A stretch of DNA of 64,000 bases from Isoetes taiwanensis (GCA_021234155.1 JAJEKV010000033.1:5446635-5510634); one strand, 5' to 3'; shown: positions 23,132 through 33,933, counted from the stretch's first letter. Translations and numbers: made by a program. Notes: a model not told the origin generated them from the letters alone.

Positions 23132-25982
23132 TAAAAACCACGACATCACTTTCTTTTGTTTAGATTTTATCGTTGAATTGTTTATTTGATGTTAATACAT
23201 GTAAATTATGCAAATATAGATAGAATAGAATAGATAAGATGTTATCTTTGAGTGGCTAGCTGGGGCAAAAAGAGTCATATTGTTTATTCGCTTAAGGGCA
23301 TGAGCTAGCCATTGTTCATATTGTTGTCCAGATAATCCTCTGTTGCTATAATTGGGGTTGTGCAATGCATTTCGAACTAGCTGAGGTCACTGGATATTTG
23401 CTGTAGCTTTTAGAGTAGGTTCTCTATTTAGCTTATGGCACACAACTAATCTCTTTAGGACTTTGCACCTCCAGCTATGGCTGATATTTAGTGATATTAA
23501 GTGGCCAAATTACATTGTGATATCCAAGCTGAGCTACAGGTCTGCCCTTTGTAGGTTTTGTAACAACAAAAGCTTGGAGACAAATTGATGGAGAATGGCT
23601 GCACACATAGTGGGCTTTCATTTAATGTTCACTTGATTCTAAGCCAATGCATTGACCCAACAAAATTATCATTGCGTTTGCTATGTTTTTTGAGTTTGCT
23701 GCCTTTGGCTTCGATCTCTGAGTTTCCTTGCTCTAGCTTTTCTAGCTGCATTTGAATTCAGAAGGAGATTGAGAGAGGTCTTTGTTAAATGTATTATATG
23801 GTCTTTGTCTAATCATTGTATAGTGTGTATCTATTGTTGTATTGAAAGTGAGTGTCTCACGATTGAAAAAGAGCAAATGGCATTTACAAATGGTAAATCT
23901 GATTTGCATGTTGTTTTGAGAACCATTTTAAGCCTTCAATTGTGGGCATATTACTTAGTCCTTTTCTATTTATAGAGTCCTATCCTTATAAGAACCAGCT
24001 ATGCGTTTGTTGTTGGGCTAGCAGACTAATATCAGTGACACAAAAGTTCCATTTTGATATGCTCCATTCTCTCATTTATGCTCCAATGTCCTTTTTCAAC
24101 TAAACCCAGCATTCTCTATTGCATGCTACAACGTCCTTTTTCGACTCAATGCCAGCTGGTTAGATTTTAAGCAAGGTAGGAAAGCTGGACCATTGTATAT
24201 ATTTGTAGTTGCATTAATATATGCTAATTCTTATAGTTGTCCACGCTTCCATGCTTAGTAATAAAAATTCCACTAACATCCTTCTATGCCATGTCTCATG
24301 AGAACATAATTTAATGTTGAGATTCCATATACATTTAACATTAGCCACATGGGATACATATATTAAGAAAATCCATTAAGACCATCTTTCATATTTTGCA
24401 ATGTTACATATTTGATTGGCAAAAGCCACCAACATATGTTTCATTATTTATTTGCACGCAATTAAAACGTCATTATATTTTTAAAGGTAGCTCTAACTAA
24501 AGGTGCAAAGTACTTTTAGAGGTAGTTATAGATAAAGATGTAACGCACAATGAACAAATTGTGTAAGGTCACATATAATAATGCAACGGCCTTCAAAAAG
24601 TTTAGGTGGTGGTGTTCACAACATATCCATAGCCACAACACACATCCACATAGCACAACACATCCATAGCCACAACACACTTTCACATTCATATACAAGC
24701 AACATTCATTCAGATACAAGAGAGCGACTTAATGAGATTTAGTACACAACATCAACAACTCATAGACATGCCCACTCGCAATCTACAGGTTCCCAATGGC
24801 CCGGACTTGCAATCTACAAGTTCGCAAAATTATTCAATAGCCTAGATATTCTACAAGTTAATATAATGTAATATATGCAATTAGGATCATGCTTTGAATT
24901 CAAGATTGCTTTTGCATTTCTCGTAACTCTTTATTGCATGAAAGTGAAGCATGTTTTATTCTAAGTTGTTGCCTAGGTGAAGTTCAGTATCTGAACATCT
25001 ATTGCCTTTTGCTAGATGGTACAATGGGTATGAATATTGTTTGAGTTTAAAAAAAGGATCTTATGTTGGTAGCAAAAGGGTTATTATCTACACCATACCT
25101 CTAGAGCTCCTCATCACTCCAATTATGCAAGGGAACCTCTAAATCATGCATGATAAACACTTAAAATAATCCAAAATCCTCTTTCATACAAAATATGCAC
25201 TCTATGGATACTAAATATTATACTACAAAGAATGCATTGGCAACTATAAGTACAAATATACACTTGGCCCAACATAAAACTACGCTACATATAATGGTAG
25301 AAAACATAGACCACACCATGCAATCAGTAGACAAGTCAATGTACATAACATAAGTTTTACGAATAATCATGCTCTAAAAGGAGTGCAAAAATAGATATAA
25401 TCGTTGGAATTACTAGTAGTTAATATAAGAAATTATGCTCAAAGTTCGTAATGACTTTAAGGATTGAAACAAGTGTATAAAAAAACATCATAGACCAACA
25501 TAATAGCCTGCTAACATGCATAGTAAATAAGCATGTGCCAAAAACATATAACACACTTCCAAAATCCAACATGGTTCTTGAACTAATAAAAAAAGCTTGG
25601 GAGGATTGAAACTAGGTTAAAACCATGTATCTGATCATGCTAACCAGTATGTAAAATCATCATAGATTATAATATTAACAATGTAGGCTCAAAAATCGCT
25701 TCCTAAACTAGCAATAATTTTAAGAAACTAGTGTAAGACATAGAATTAGTATAAGAATTATGATCAAACTAGCAGTGATATTACAAAACCATGAAAGTCA
25801 TCTAGTTTTCATTGACATTACGAGTTGCATGTATTAAAAACCACCCTTATACTGGTTTCCATCATGATTATGAATGCGAGTTACTTTTTGGGGGCCTTGT
25901 GCATATGGAGCTCAAAAATACAGTTACTCCTTTCTGTTAGTGAATTTAAAATTTTTTTTCTGTTAAACATAGGTGGTGGGTT
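23132..25982. other. Non-coding stretch, no gene recognised
   Basis: AT-rich sequence without a credible gene. Around 24610-24690 the phrase CATAGCCACAACACAC and variants recur, a short degenerate repeat that creates a meaningless Cys-rich frame on the minus strand. Confidence 0.5.
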
Positions 25983-26006
25983 GGGTCCCTATGGATATAG
26001 GGACCC
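25983..26006. repeat. Perfect 10-bp inverted repeat (hairpin)
   Basis: GGGTCCCTAT, loop GGAT, ATAGGGACCC: a perfect stem just outside the left edge of the gypsy remnant. It could be part of the element's terminal region or a terminator-like hairpin; no function can be assigned. Confidence 0.7.
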
Positions 26007-26071
26007 ATCCATATCCCTACGTACCTAGAACTGGGTCTTGACCTCACTACCTGGTAGGAGGGAGGCAAAAA

Positions 26072-27900
26072 TTACATATATCTACAAGTGGTTGTACTAT
26101 GAAGGAGTGTACGAAGCCGACTTGTAGCTTGTGAACAATATTTTTGTATGAAGGTCTTAGCTAAAAGATTTTTTAAGCCCAAGTCAACATAGTGGGCAAC
26201 GTCAAATTGAAAAGTCAAACTAAATTTGAATTGAAGTAAAAGAGTAGAGCTAAAGCCACAAAACTCATCCTGCTGATAACTGATGAAGCATCGCAAATAT
26301 TGCTCAAGTGTTTGATTAGTGCGCTCCACCTGCCCATTGGTCTCTGGGTGATGTCCGGAAGAGAGTGAACGTTCCACATGCAAGAGTTGCAAAAGACAGT
26401 TCCAAAAGCTAGCAACAAACTGGGGGCCGCGGTCACTAACAATGTTATCTGTTGAGCCATGGAGTCGAACCACCTCTCGAAGCACGAGAACCATTGTGGC
26501 TTCACTGAAGATATAAGTGCTTCACTAGAAAAACAGGCAACGACAATAAGGATGGTGTCATGGCCCTGGGAGGATGGAAGCTCAACAATAAAATCTACCA
26601 AAATGCTCTTCCAAGGCTCGGCTGGAACTGGTAAAGGCTGAAGCAAGCCATATGGACGGTGCTTGGGAGCTTTTGCACGACAACAAATATCACATGAGCG
26701 TACAAAAACCTCAACAGTGCAGCGGAGACCTGGCCACCAATAATTTCGAGCAATAAGTTCCAGAGTCTTGGCAATGCCAAAATGGCCGGCGGGAGGAGAA
26801 TCATAACAGGACTCCAGAACTTGGAAGTCGAGGAGGCGTTCGCACTACAATCAAGTTGTGCTAGTGCCTCTATCCTCCCAACCTCCGACTCCAATGAAAT
26901 AGAGCTAAAAAATTCTTTACTGACCTTGTCCGAGGGAGGAGTTGGAGGAAAGTCAGGCAGCCGTCGAGAGACTCCTACTACTCGGACGGGCCTCGAATAG
27001 TTTGATTGCTTAACTGGACATCTGCAAGCAATATGGCCAACCCCTCCACAATAGAGGCAGAGATTAGCCTCTCTTCGATGTTGCTTCTCAGCTACAGATA
27101 AGGGCCCTCGAACCACACCATCAATTTGTATAGGCACTGGGCCAACTGATTCTGGGGACGTGGGCAGTGCAAAAAACTGTTGTGATCACTGGAGCTTGGG
27201 GAAGTAAAGAAATATGCTGCTTTCGTCTTTCTTGCTTCGATAAAAAAGACGGTTATCACCACGAATCGCAAACTTTATAGCTTCTTGGATCTCCATAGTC
27301 ACCAACATATCCTTTATATCCTTGCGGAGCCCTCTTCGAAACAGTCCCGAAGATCCGCATCTTCCCAGGCTGTGTCTATGGCAATTTGTCGGAACTCGGA
27401 AGCATAGACTGAAGCCGGACGAGAACCTTGCCTGAGGTTGCCAAGCTTGGTTACTGCTGTGCGTTGCCGATCAGTGTCTCCAAAACACGCATCAAGTTTA
27501 GCAGTAAATGAAGCAAAATTTTGTAACTCGGGAGCCCCTTTCTCCAGTAGAGGGGCGAACCAACTCAAGGCTGATCCAGAAAGAAGAGAGCCAACTAGTC
27601 TGGCCTATTCCTGATCTGTAGGATACTTGTGAGGGTGGAGCCGAATAACAAGCCGAATCTGATTCAAAAAACCTCGGAGCTTGGATCTAGTGCCATCAAA
27701 TTTTTCTGGCGGGCTACTCTTAAGCTTCGATGACCTCCTCCCGGAGTTACAGGCTGACTCGTGAGAAGCTATCCATTCATGGAGCTCCTTGCTATCCAAC
27801 TGCAACTGCTGGCATACTTGAATAAGTTGATGGACCTGCTGTAATAAGGATGAAACCTCCTCCATAGAGACAAGAATCGCCCAATATGGGTAAAGAAATC
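26072..27900 (-). mobile_element. Ty3/gypsy retrotransposon remnant, gag joined to integrase
   Basis: Reading on the minus strand: gag from 27865 (EKFDGTRSKLRGFLNQIRL, then WFAPLLEKG), a CCHC zinc knuckle CLYCGGVGHIACRCP near 27050, then directly the integrase zinc-binding region (GHFGIAKTLELIARNYWWP and SCDICCRAKAP, near 26790-26650). The integrase core follows (DNIVSDRGPQF, HHPETNGQVERTNQTLEQYL, 26494 leftward). Protease, reverse transcriptase and RNase H are missing, and a stop splits gag near 27607. I found no pair of LTRs. The gag and integrase style resembles Tf1/sushi-like gypsy elements. Confidence 0.85.
26595..27865 (-). pseudogene. gypsy gag remnant with CCHC knuckle
   Basis: Gag would form the retroelement particle. 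The frame 27865-27605 ends at a TAG; the same frame resumes (27568-27314) with WFAPLLEKGAPELQNF and SVYASEFRQIA. A shift then leads to 27137-26595, which starts at PIQIDGV, carries SVAEKQHRREANLCLYCGGV, and drifts out of frame into the integrase region. At least two lesions are needed to explain the present form. Confidence 0.8.
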
Positions 27901-28400
27901 CTTAGTATCAGAGCAGGCAAGAACCAGTGAGGGATTCTGGTTCAAACTGTCATGAACCTACACGAGAACAAGGAAAATACGTGGAAAATACGTAAGAAAT
28001 ATGGAAGAAATATGCCAAGATCGGCAAAGAATCTGATATATGAATAGGAATCAAGAGTACAATGGCCCGAAGGCAAGCAGGAACATCAGACAGATGCCTA
28101 GAACGCTCAAGACTGACGTTGAACCAGAATGGTTCGACAAGAAGGAGGTGCCTCCTTATATATCTAGGCCGACGGTCAGGATCGTGTCACTCTAATAGAT
28201 GAGATCACGCCAAGTGTTGTGCATGCATTGAGGTTCTATGTTCTAGAACCTCCTAGGAATAGCCCTGCATATGAAAAAGATATGAGGAAATGTCTTCAAT
28301 AAGTATTGGTAGTGCACTTGGCAAAGGTGCTTAATATTTAACTAGAAGGTTGTGAGTTCAAACCTTGCTTTGTGCAACTATGTTTTTGCATTCGTGTGCC
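27901..28400. other. Flank of the gypsy remnant
   Basis: No coding region. TTAGTATCAGAGCAGG at about 27904 resembles the common plant primer-binding site, but its orientation is opposite to the gag and integrase frames, so I do not call it one. Confidence 0.4.
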
Positions 28401-29225
28401 GACCATATACGAGTATAATGCTCATATAATACGAATACCCGTATGGTCGTCACATCAAGTTTCACGCTCTACAAGCTCTCACACACACATGTATGAAGTC
28501 AGATGCTAGAGAAGTGTGTCAAGCATGCATATAGCTCTTGTATGCTGCCATTTTGTGGCAGTAATGGCATGTGGACAACTTGGTCATACATGGATTCTTA
28601 GAAAACCATAAAAAACCACACCTCAAAAAAACACTACCTTAAAAAACACCACCTTAAAAAAAAACATCCCTTCAAAAAACCATACAGAGAAAACAGCACA
28701 TCCTTAAAAAAGAAAATATGCCTCCTTAAGAAACCACACATTCTTAAAATAAAAAAACTATGGCTCCTTAAGAAAAATTATTGCATATCCTAGAAAAACC
28801 ACACACCGTACGACTATATACGAGTATAATGCTCATATGATACGAATATCCGTATGGTCGTCACATCAAGTTTCACGCTCTACAAGCTCTCACACACACA
28901 TGTATGAAGTCAGATGCTAGTGAAGTGTGTCAAGCATGCATATAGCTCTTGTATGATGCCATTTTGTGGCAGTAATGGCGTGTGGACAACTTGGTCATAC
29001 ATGAATTCTTAGAAAACTATAAAAAACCACACCTCAAGAAAACACTACCTTAAAAAACACCACCTTAAAAAAAACATCCCTTCAAAAAACCATACAGTCT
29101 GAGAAAACAACACATCCTTAAAAAAGAAATTATGCTTCTTTAAGAAACCACACATTCTTAAAATAAAAAAACTACGGCTCCTTAAGAAAAACTATAGCAT
29201 ATCCTTGAAAAACTACACTTCTGTA
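28401..29225. repeat. 411-bp tandem duplication with palindromic head
   Basis: Unit 1 (28401-28811) and unit 2 (28812 to about 29225) are nearly identical. Each starts with a 48-base imperfect palindrome bounded by GACCATA and TATGGTC in unit 1. Each continues with a shared CAAGTTTCACGCTCTACAAG region and ends in A-rich phrases (CCTTAAAAAACACCACC and variants). Unit 2 has a base change in the left palindrome arm. No reading frame is conserved. Confidence 0.85.
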
Positions 29226-29569
29226 TAACTACATTTAGGTTTTTTTCAAACCTTCAAAAAAACAACTTGTATTGTATTTTTAGTGTTGTTTTCAGTTGTG
29301 GACTAAATGTTGGGATTGTAGTCTATTTGCCATCGGTTTCAAAAAGGGGCAAAAATGATTTTTGGCAAAATAAGATTCTTATTTATTACATTTGGGTTCA
29401 TCATCGACAGTAAGTTTGCTATCCTCTGTTCCATATGTATATTCAAGGGTCAAGCAAGGCACATACGTTTCTTCTGGGACATGTTTGTCACAGGTAATAC
29501 AGTTCTTATATTTTGGGTGTATTTTTGTGCTGAAGATGCCCTTGGGGACTTCCATACTAATTTAGTTTT

Positions 29570-31007
29570 TTTTTTTTTTTTGAAGGACGACAGTCTATTA
29601 TCAAGGAATATCAAGATACGTACAAGGGACCTGTGACATGAGACTCAAAACCTAGAGGACGAGATGGTCCACTAAGCAAAACCACCCAAACACAGTATAT
29701 AATCATACTCCTTGTGCCACCTTGAGACGTTTAATGGCCTCATCACAATCAACATGTTCTGCAACATCGGGATGATCATCAACAGACATCAAATTATCAT
29801 GCCACTGAATTGAACGAGGCAGGATAGCCTCGTGAGATGACATAACCGACTTCTTCCTCGTTGCCTTCTTCCAATTGACCTGTTGCCATGACTCTTTAGT
29901 GCACCGAAGATTAGGACTATCAGACATAACAACCTCAGAAACATGAGAAGCAGAAGCAATAACAGGGAGAGTGGTAGGAACTGTAGCTGCAGTTGACGGT
30001 GCTAAGGACGACACCATTGGAACCGTGTGTAGAGCATCTTCCATAGCCGAGGAATGCAAGACAACTGGCAAAGGTTGATCATGAATAGATGAAGAAATAA
30101 CAGTAGGAGCTTGAACCTGAGAAGAATGTGGAACAGATGCCTGAGATGCACGAGGATCTCGACGAAAGCTAGCAAACGCCTCCTTATCAGGAAACAAACA
30201 GGCTAATTCTGGACCATTCAGAAGCTTAAGATCCAACTTCTTATACCAAGGCCCGCTCTTCACCACTACACAATCTGGCAAAGGCGAGTCCACAGGCATA
30301 GAAACACAAATCCTTGGACCATTCATGATTGAGTGTGAGATATGAACCCCAAGTCCTGTTGCAATTGCAACTAGAAATTGATGAGATATTAGATCAGGAG
30401 GAAGATTAGGTAACGAGAACCAGCAAGGCATCTTTAATGCACGAACCGTATCTGGTGTAAAGCCAGGAGAGTAATACTGGTACATTATATATTCCCCACC
30501 AAGTGGATCAATCCCTCTTGATACCAAAGAGTCCACTACATCACTACTTTCAAACATAATAAGAACAAAGTTTTTTGCCAACAACTTGATGGACTGGAAA
30601 GGAGGAAGTTGAAGGCGTCTCAGAAGCCGAGACAACCAAACATGGAACCGTGAAAAATCTAAATAGACACCAGTAAAATACCCAAGAACTGCACAAGAAG
30701 ATAAGTTCTCAGCACACTTAATATATGCTTGATGGTCCACCTCAACCACAGGAATACCAGAAGCTTGAACCACATTCTGACAATCAGACTGGTAAAATAT
30801 GTCATCTGGAGGCAACTGTTGTTGCAGTTGAATCTGTCGGGCTTTTAATGTGTCTAAGATTGCCGACAACTCATCCTTACTTCCTTCAGACAATACCTGT
30901 AAAGCAGCTGCTACCCTTGCCTTTCTAGATGCACTAGATATATCCTTACAAAGCCAATCGCTAAATCTTTGATATGAAACTTTTGTAACCGAATCAGATG
31001 ATTTCCT
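29570..31007 (-). mobile_element. ORF1-only retroinsertion with TSD and poly(A)
   Basis: The 15-bp sequence TACTAATTTAGTTTT occurs at 29555-29569 and at 31008-31022. Between them is a 1438-bp insert whose minus strand ends in a run of about a dozen A. That is the signature of LINE-mediated retrotransposition. The insert consists almost entirely of a LINE ORF1-like reading frame and a ~120-bp 3' UTR, with no reverse transcriptase. A normal 5'-truncated LINE would keep the RT end, so the RNA copied must have ended just after ORF1. Confidence 0.8.
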
Positions 31008-31103
31008 TACTAATTTAGTTTTCATACCTTGTGATGTATTTTGGGTGCATGTGTCCATGTGGCAGGTCACCAATAGGATGAAGCCACATGGAAATGGTTT
31101 CAT
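29703..31103 (-). CDS. LINE ORF1-like (DUF4283-type) protein, 5' end fused to flank
   Basis: A long open frame of 466 codons from the ATG at 31103. An N-terminal helical region rich in Gln and Ala is followed by a domain with the pattern of plant LINE ORF1/DUF4283 proteins: NFVLIMFESSDVVDSLVSRG, GEYIMYQYYSPGFTPD, then WFSLPNLPPDLISHQFLVAI. A Ser/Pro/Val-rich tail follows and ends near EAIKRLKVAQGV. No CCHC knuckle is seen. Residues before about VRKSSDSV come from target DNA beyond the insertion edge at 31007. The frame is intact, so decay is recent or selection has kept it. Its role would be RNA binding in a retroelement particle. Expression is unknown. Confidence 0.75.
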   Translation of the reverse strand: MKPFPCGFILLVTCHMDTCTQNTSQGMKTKLVRKSSDSVTKVSYQRFSDWLCKDISSASRKARVAAALQVLSEGSKDELSAILDTLKARQIQLQQQLPPDDIFYQSDCQNVVQASGIPVVEVDHQAYIKCAENLSSCAVLGYFTGVYLDFSRFHVWLSRLLRRLQLPPFQSIKLLAKNFVLIMFESSDVVDSLVSRGIDPLGGEYIMYQYYSPGFTPDTVRALKMPCWFSLPNLPPDLISHQFLVAIATGLGVHISHSIMNGPRICVSMPVDSPLPDCVVVKSGPWYKKLDLKLLNGPELACLFPDKEAFASFRRDPRASQASVPHSSQVQAPTVISSSIHDQPLPVVLHSSAMEDALHTVPMVSSLAPSTAATVPTTLPVIASASHVSEVVMSDSPNLRCTKESWQQVNWKKATRKKSVMSSHEAILPRSIQWHDNLMSVDDHPDVAEHVDCDEAIKRLKVAQGV

Positions 31104-31145
31104 ACCTATGGTTGGCCATGCCCCCTCACACACTAATTTAGACAA

Positions 31146-31655
31146 GCCTACTAGTGTAGGCTTGTACGGTGACGTGGCCTAAAGAATATGAATTTACACT
31201 ATATATTTTAGGGAACATCACAGTAACCCGTACGTGTTGTAGCACTTGTTCCTTCCTATAAATGAATAGTTGTGAAGTTAAAGCATTCATATTTAGTTAA
31301 TTGAGACTTCATAACTTTCTTGATAACTCTTTCTTCCATTTCAGCTAGAAAAGTGTATGGTTTCCGTCTTGGTATACGTTTTAAGCCTAGTGATCCAATG
31401 TTTTGGCATTAATACCAATATAGAAATGAATGCCATCTTACACACAAGTATTTATCAAGAAAGAAAAAGAATAATTTGGTTGAAGAATCATTCCATATGT
31501 ATGTAGTAGAATAAACGATTATACTATTCACGTCCATGAATGAACAATGATAGTAATGCTGTGTTGCATATGAAAAGAAGCTCCTCTTGGTTCGGAAAAC
31601 GTTTGTTCTTCCTTTAGGAAATTTCCTACGAGTCTCAACTTACCCAGCATAATCG
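31146..31655. other. Intergenic, nothing recognised
   Basis: AT-rich spacer between the retroinsertion and the duplicated segment. No gene or repeat is apparent. Confidence 0.5.
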
Positions 31656-31829
31656 AGGCTTTCAAAATTAAAAGTCTTCAAAGGTCATAAAGCCTGCTAC
31701 ACTTACATGCTTGAGGCTGGAAGCTTTTCAGTTCAGGAAATCTTCTCATCTCAGTCGTATTTACATACCTTTGTGGTTATGATAAAACAAGAACGTAAGT
31801 AAGTACCACATTCATCTATTGCTGCTATA

Positions 31830-33470
31830 CTATTGCACAGAGACCACCTTCATTGTTGTGCCAAACAATGATCCGAGAGTGTCCTCTTCTGCATATGCCT
31901 GGCAAGGAAACACAGCACTTCTTGGGCTCAACACTGGAGTCCCTGGCTCCAGAGGATCACATTGGTAGTTACTTAATTCCTTCTGCAACATTTTTGAGCC
32001 ATCGCACATGAGAACTTTTCGTGTTAATAATTCCTGCTTCATTTCACTATTGATAGCTTGGAAACCAAAGGACGAAACCCACATAGGCTCAGCCTCTTGT
32101 ATGGCTGGCAGAACCAGAAATCTTACTCCAAGACTGCCTAGCAAATCCTCAATAGCACCAACAAGTTTTCTACACATACCCTTTTTCTCAAACTTAGGAT
32201 GAGTGCATATAAATGGCATCTCTGCACAATATTCACCATGCACCCTTATTGTTGCAGCTGATACAACCATGTCTTTACGCTCCAAAATTATTGTGTAAAA
32301 ACCAGTGTAGTCCAAACGTTCTATGCTAGAATGCCCACTATTGACAGCATGTGATACTTTGTCAATGCCTGTTTCTAGATCCATGTAGGGCTGGAAACAA
32401 GTCTGTAAAAGGCCCAAAGCAAGAGGAAGCTTGGCAATGCTTGAATTTTCAACTGAGAAATTTGATGGTGAATTACTGAGAAGAGACCAGCTTAGATTTT
32501 GGCGTTGATCGAGAGTATTTCTTTTTCCTAGCAATTTCTTCAGGCAATGAAAAATGGTGCTGCATTTAGGGCTGCAAAATCCCTCTGCAGATGTAGAGCA
32601 GGAGTTGTGAAACTTAAGCTGGCATTGTTTGCAAGACCATACTGGGGTGGATTTTGAAACAGCAAATTTGCATACATTACAGCAACAAAAAGGGCAAAAC
32701 CATTGCCCTTCGGGTACTTCTTGAAGATCAATGCATTCTGGATGGAAGACTGAAGGGCAAATTTCGCAGATAACTAGGGTCCCGCCTGCTCCACAAACGG
32801 CACAATAATCCTCTGTATTGTCTATACTCAATCTTCTGCTGCTTTCTGATAGCTCTGTTTTTTTCTCATCTGGCTCCAATTTTTGCACTTCCCTGCTCAT
32901 TATGGCATCTGATATCGCAGATTTCCTCGAGAATTCTTTATATTTGCTCTTGCGAGATGTTCTTTTTCTTTTTATGACTGGATCAACCAGTTCCTGCGAA
33001 AGTTTCCAAAAACCGGCATCAAGATTTTCTGATTTCTCCATTTCATCAAATTCGTATTCCTCGTTTCCGCTTCCTAGTTTATCAACCACAGCTTCGGGTT
33101 CTGAATCCCTAGCTAAAACCCTAGAATCCGCACCATTTTCTTTTAAGAAAAGGGCTTTTGCTTCACAAGCGGCTAATGAAATTCGGCCACCACGAAGAAA
33201 CATATTAGCAGCAGGGCGTTTGGCCTTACTTCCGGCATGGAGCTCAAAAGCCGCTAAAGAAAAAATAGCATTGCAACAAAGGCAAACAACTCCGGCATAG
33301 CTAACCCTACCTTCCTTTAGAACAGCGCGGTCCTTCTTTCGCAAGTAGCAAACCGGTTCCTGATCTTCGAGAATGCCTAGTTCGATCAATTCAGAGAGAA
33401 TTTTGTTGCCCTTAACCTTCTTGCCGGGAGCTCCAATTCCGGCGATTCTGTCCCTTTTCTTGGACGCCAT
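31830..33470 (-). CDS. TDBD-PHD-GNAT chromatin reader/acetyltransferase, IDM1-like
   Basis: Intact single-exon gene, 546 aa from the ATG at 33470 (MASKKRDRIAG); the open frame upstream has no ATG. Residues ~49-104 form a TDBD-type domain (YAGVVCLCCNAIFSLAAFE, HAGS). Residues 223-262 are a complete PHD finger, with Cys223/226/235/238, His243, Cys246/259/262 (CAVCGAGGTLVICEICPSVF). A second Cys/His-rich cluster lies at ~264-304. Residues ~379-474 are a GNAT fold (GFYTIILERKDMVVSAATIR, FEKKGMCRKL). In Arabidopsis, IDM1/ROS4 has this architecture and acetylates H3 at methylated loci to allow ROS1 demethylation; by analogy this nuclear protein may read histone marks and act against silencing. No MBD is seen. 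Residues 130-215 are charged and low complexity. A broken copy lies at 59888-61510. Lack of introns could reflect retroposition or simply the lineage. Confidence 0.85.
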   Translation of the reverse strand: MASKKRDRIAGIGAPGKKVKGNKILSELIELGILEDQEPVCYLRKKDRAVLKEGRVSYAGVVCLCCNAIFSLAAFELHAGSKAKRPAANMFLRGGRISLAACEAKALFLKENGADSRVLARDSEPEAVVDKLGSGNEEYEFDEMEKSENLDAGFWKLSQELVDPVIKRKRTSRKSKYKEFSRKSAISDAIMSREVQKLEPDEKKTELSESSRRLSIDNTEDYCAVCGAGGTLVICEICPSVFHPECIDLQEVPEGQWFCPFCCCNVCKFAVSKSTPVWSCKQCQLKFHNSCSTSAEGFCSPKCSTIFHCLKKLLGKRNTLDQRQNLSWSLLSNSPSNFSVENSSIAKLPLALGLLQTCFQPYMDLETGIDKVSHAVNSGHSSIERLDYTGFYTIILERKDMVVSAATIRVHGEYCAEMPFICTHPKFEKKGMCRKLVGAIEDLLGSLGVRFLVLPAIQEAEPMWVSSFGFQAINSEMKQELLTRKVLMCDGSKMLQKELSNYQCDPLEPGTPVLSPRSAVFPCQAYAEEDTLGSLFGTTMKVVSVQ

Positions 33471-33575
33471 CGCCAGAGCTGCAAACACACAAATGCTTCT
33501 TTGGTGACGGATCGTGGATTTATAAAAGATGTAAAGGTTCTTTTTTTTTCCTTTTTCGCCAGGACAACCTTTTTC

Positions 33576-33658
33576 GCTATATACTCGTTCTGGTTGCGAC
33601 GCGTGTATTATATGTACGTCAATGAAATTATAAATGACACCATATATAGGACACTGCC
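33576..33658 (-). promoter_or_regulatory. Possible TATA boxes of the IDM1-like gene
   Basis: On the minus strand GAGTATATAGCG lies about 110 bp before the ATG and CCTATATATGG about 180 bp before it. Either could set the transcription start. Both are kept in copy B (near 61615 and 61683). No experimental support. Confidence 0.3.
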
Positions 33659-33736
33659 GTACATGTATACTTGATTATACATAATTCCTTCTAACCTATC
33701 TATCAAAAAATACGGTACGAAATGAAACCAAGCTTG

Positions 33737-33767
33737 TCTTTTTTTTTTTTTTTTTTTTTTTTTTTTC
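33737..33767. repeat. Poly(T) run
   Basis: A run of about 30 T upstream of the IDM1-like gene; it is much shorter in copy B (near 61776). On the minus strand it is a poly(A) tract beside the hairpin. Confidence 0.9.
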
Positions 33768-33787
33768 CTTTCCTAAACATGGTGTAG

Positions 33788-33933
33788 ATAATAACGCTTT
33801 GGCCCGAGGGTGTTATTGAAAAAGAAAATTGAGGGCCATCAAAATGGCGACGAGGGTGCGCGTAGCGTACGCCTGAGCCATTTTGATGGCCCGAGTTTTT
33901 TTTTCAATAACACCCAAGGACCAGGGCGTTATC
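33788..33933. repeat. Long inverted repeat (hairpin) upstream of the IDM1-like gene
   Basis: The left arm 33788-33848 contains GGGTGTTATTGAAAAA and GGGCCATCAAAATGGC. The right arm 33877-33933 contains their reverse complements in mirrored order (GCCATTTTGATGGCCC, TTTCAATAACACCC), followed by GCGTTATC matching GATAATAACGC at the outer edge. The loop is about 28 bp and itself GC-rich (GCGCGTAGCGTACGC). It looks like a small foldback element. Copy B keeps it in decayed form at 61806-61955. Confidence 0.85.

Noticed and set aside
24516-24719. Cysteine-rich 67-aa minus-strand frame
   Set aside because: Created by a short repeated CACAACACATCC phrase; no signal peptide or conserved spacing.
27904-27919. 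TTAGTATCAGAGCAGG as a tRNA-iMet primer-binding site
   Set aside because: Its orientation is opposite to the gag and integrase frames next to it, and no LTR end precedes it.
31830-33488. Start of the IDM1-like gene at 33488
   Set aside because: That codon is GTG; the first ATG in frame is at 33470 and is followed by a basic nuclear-type N-terminus.
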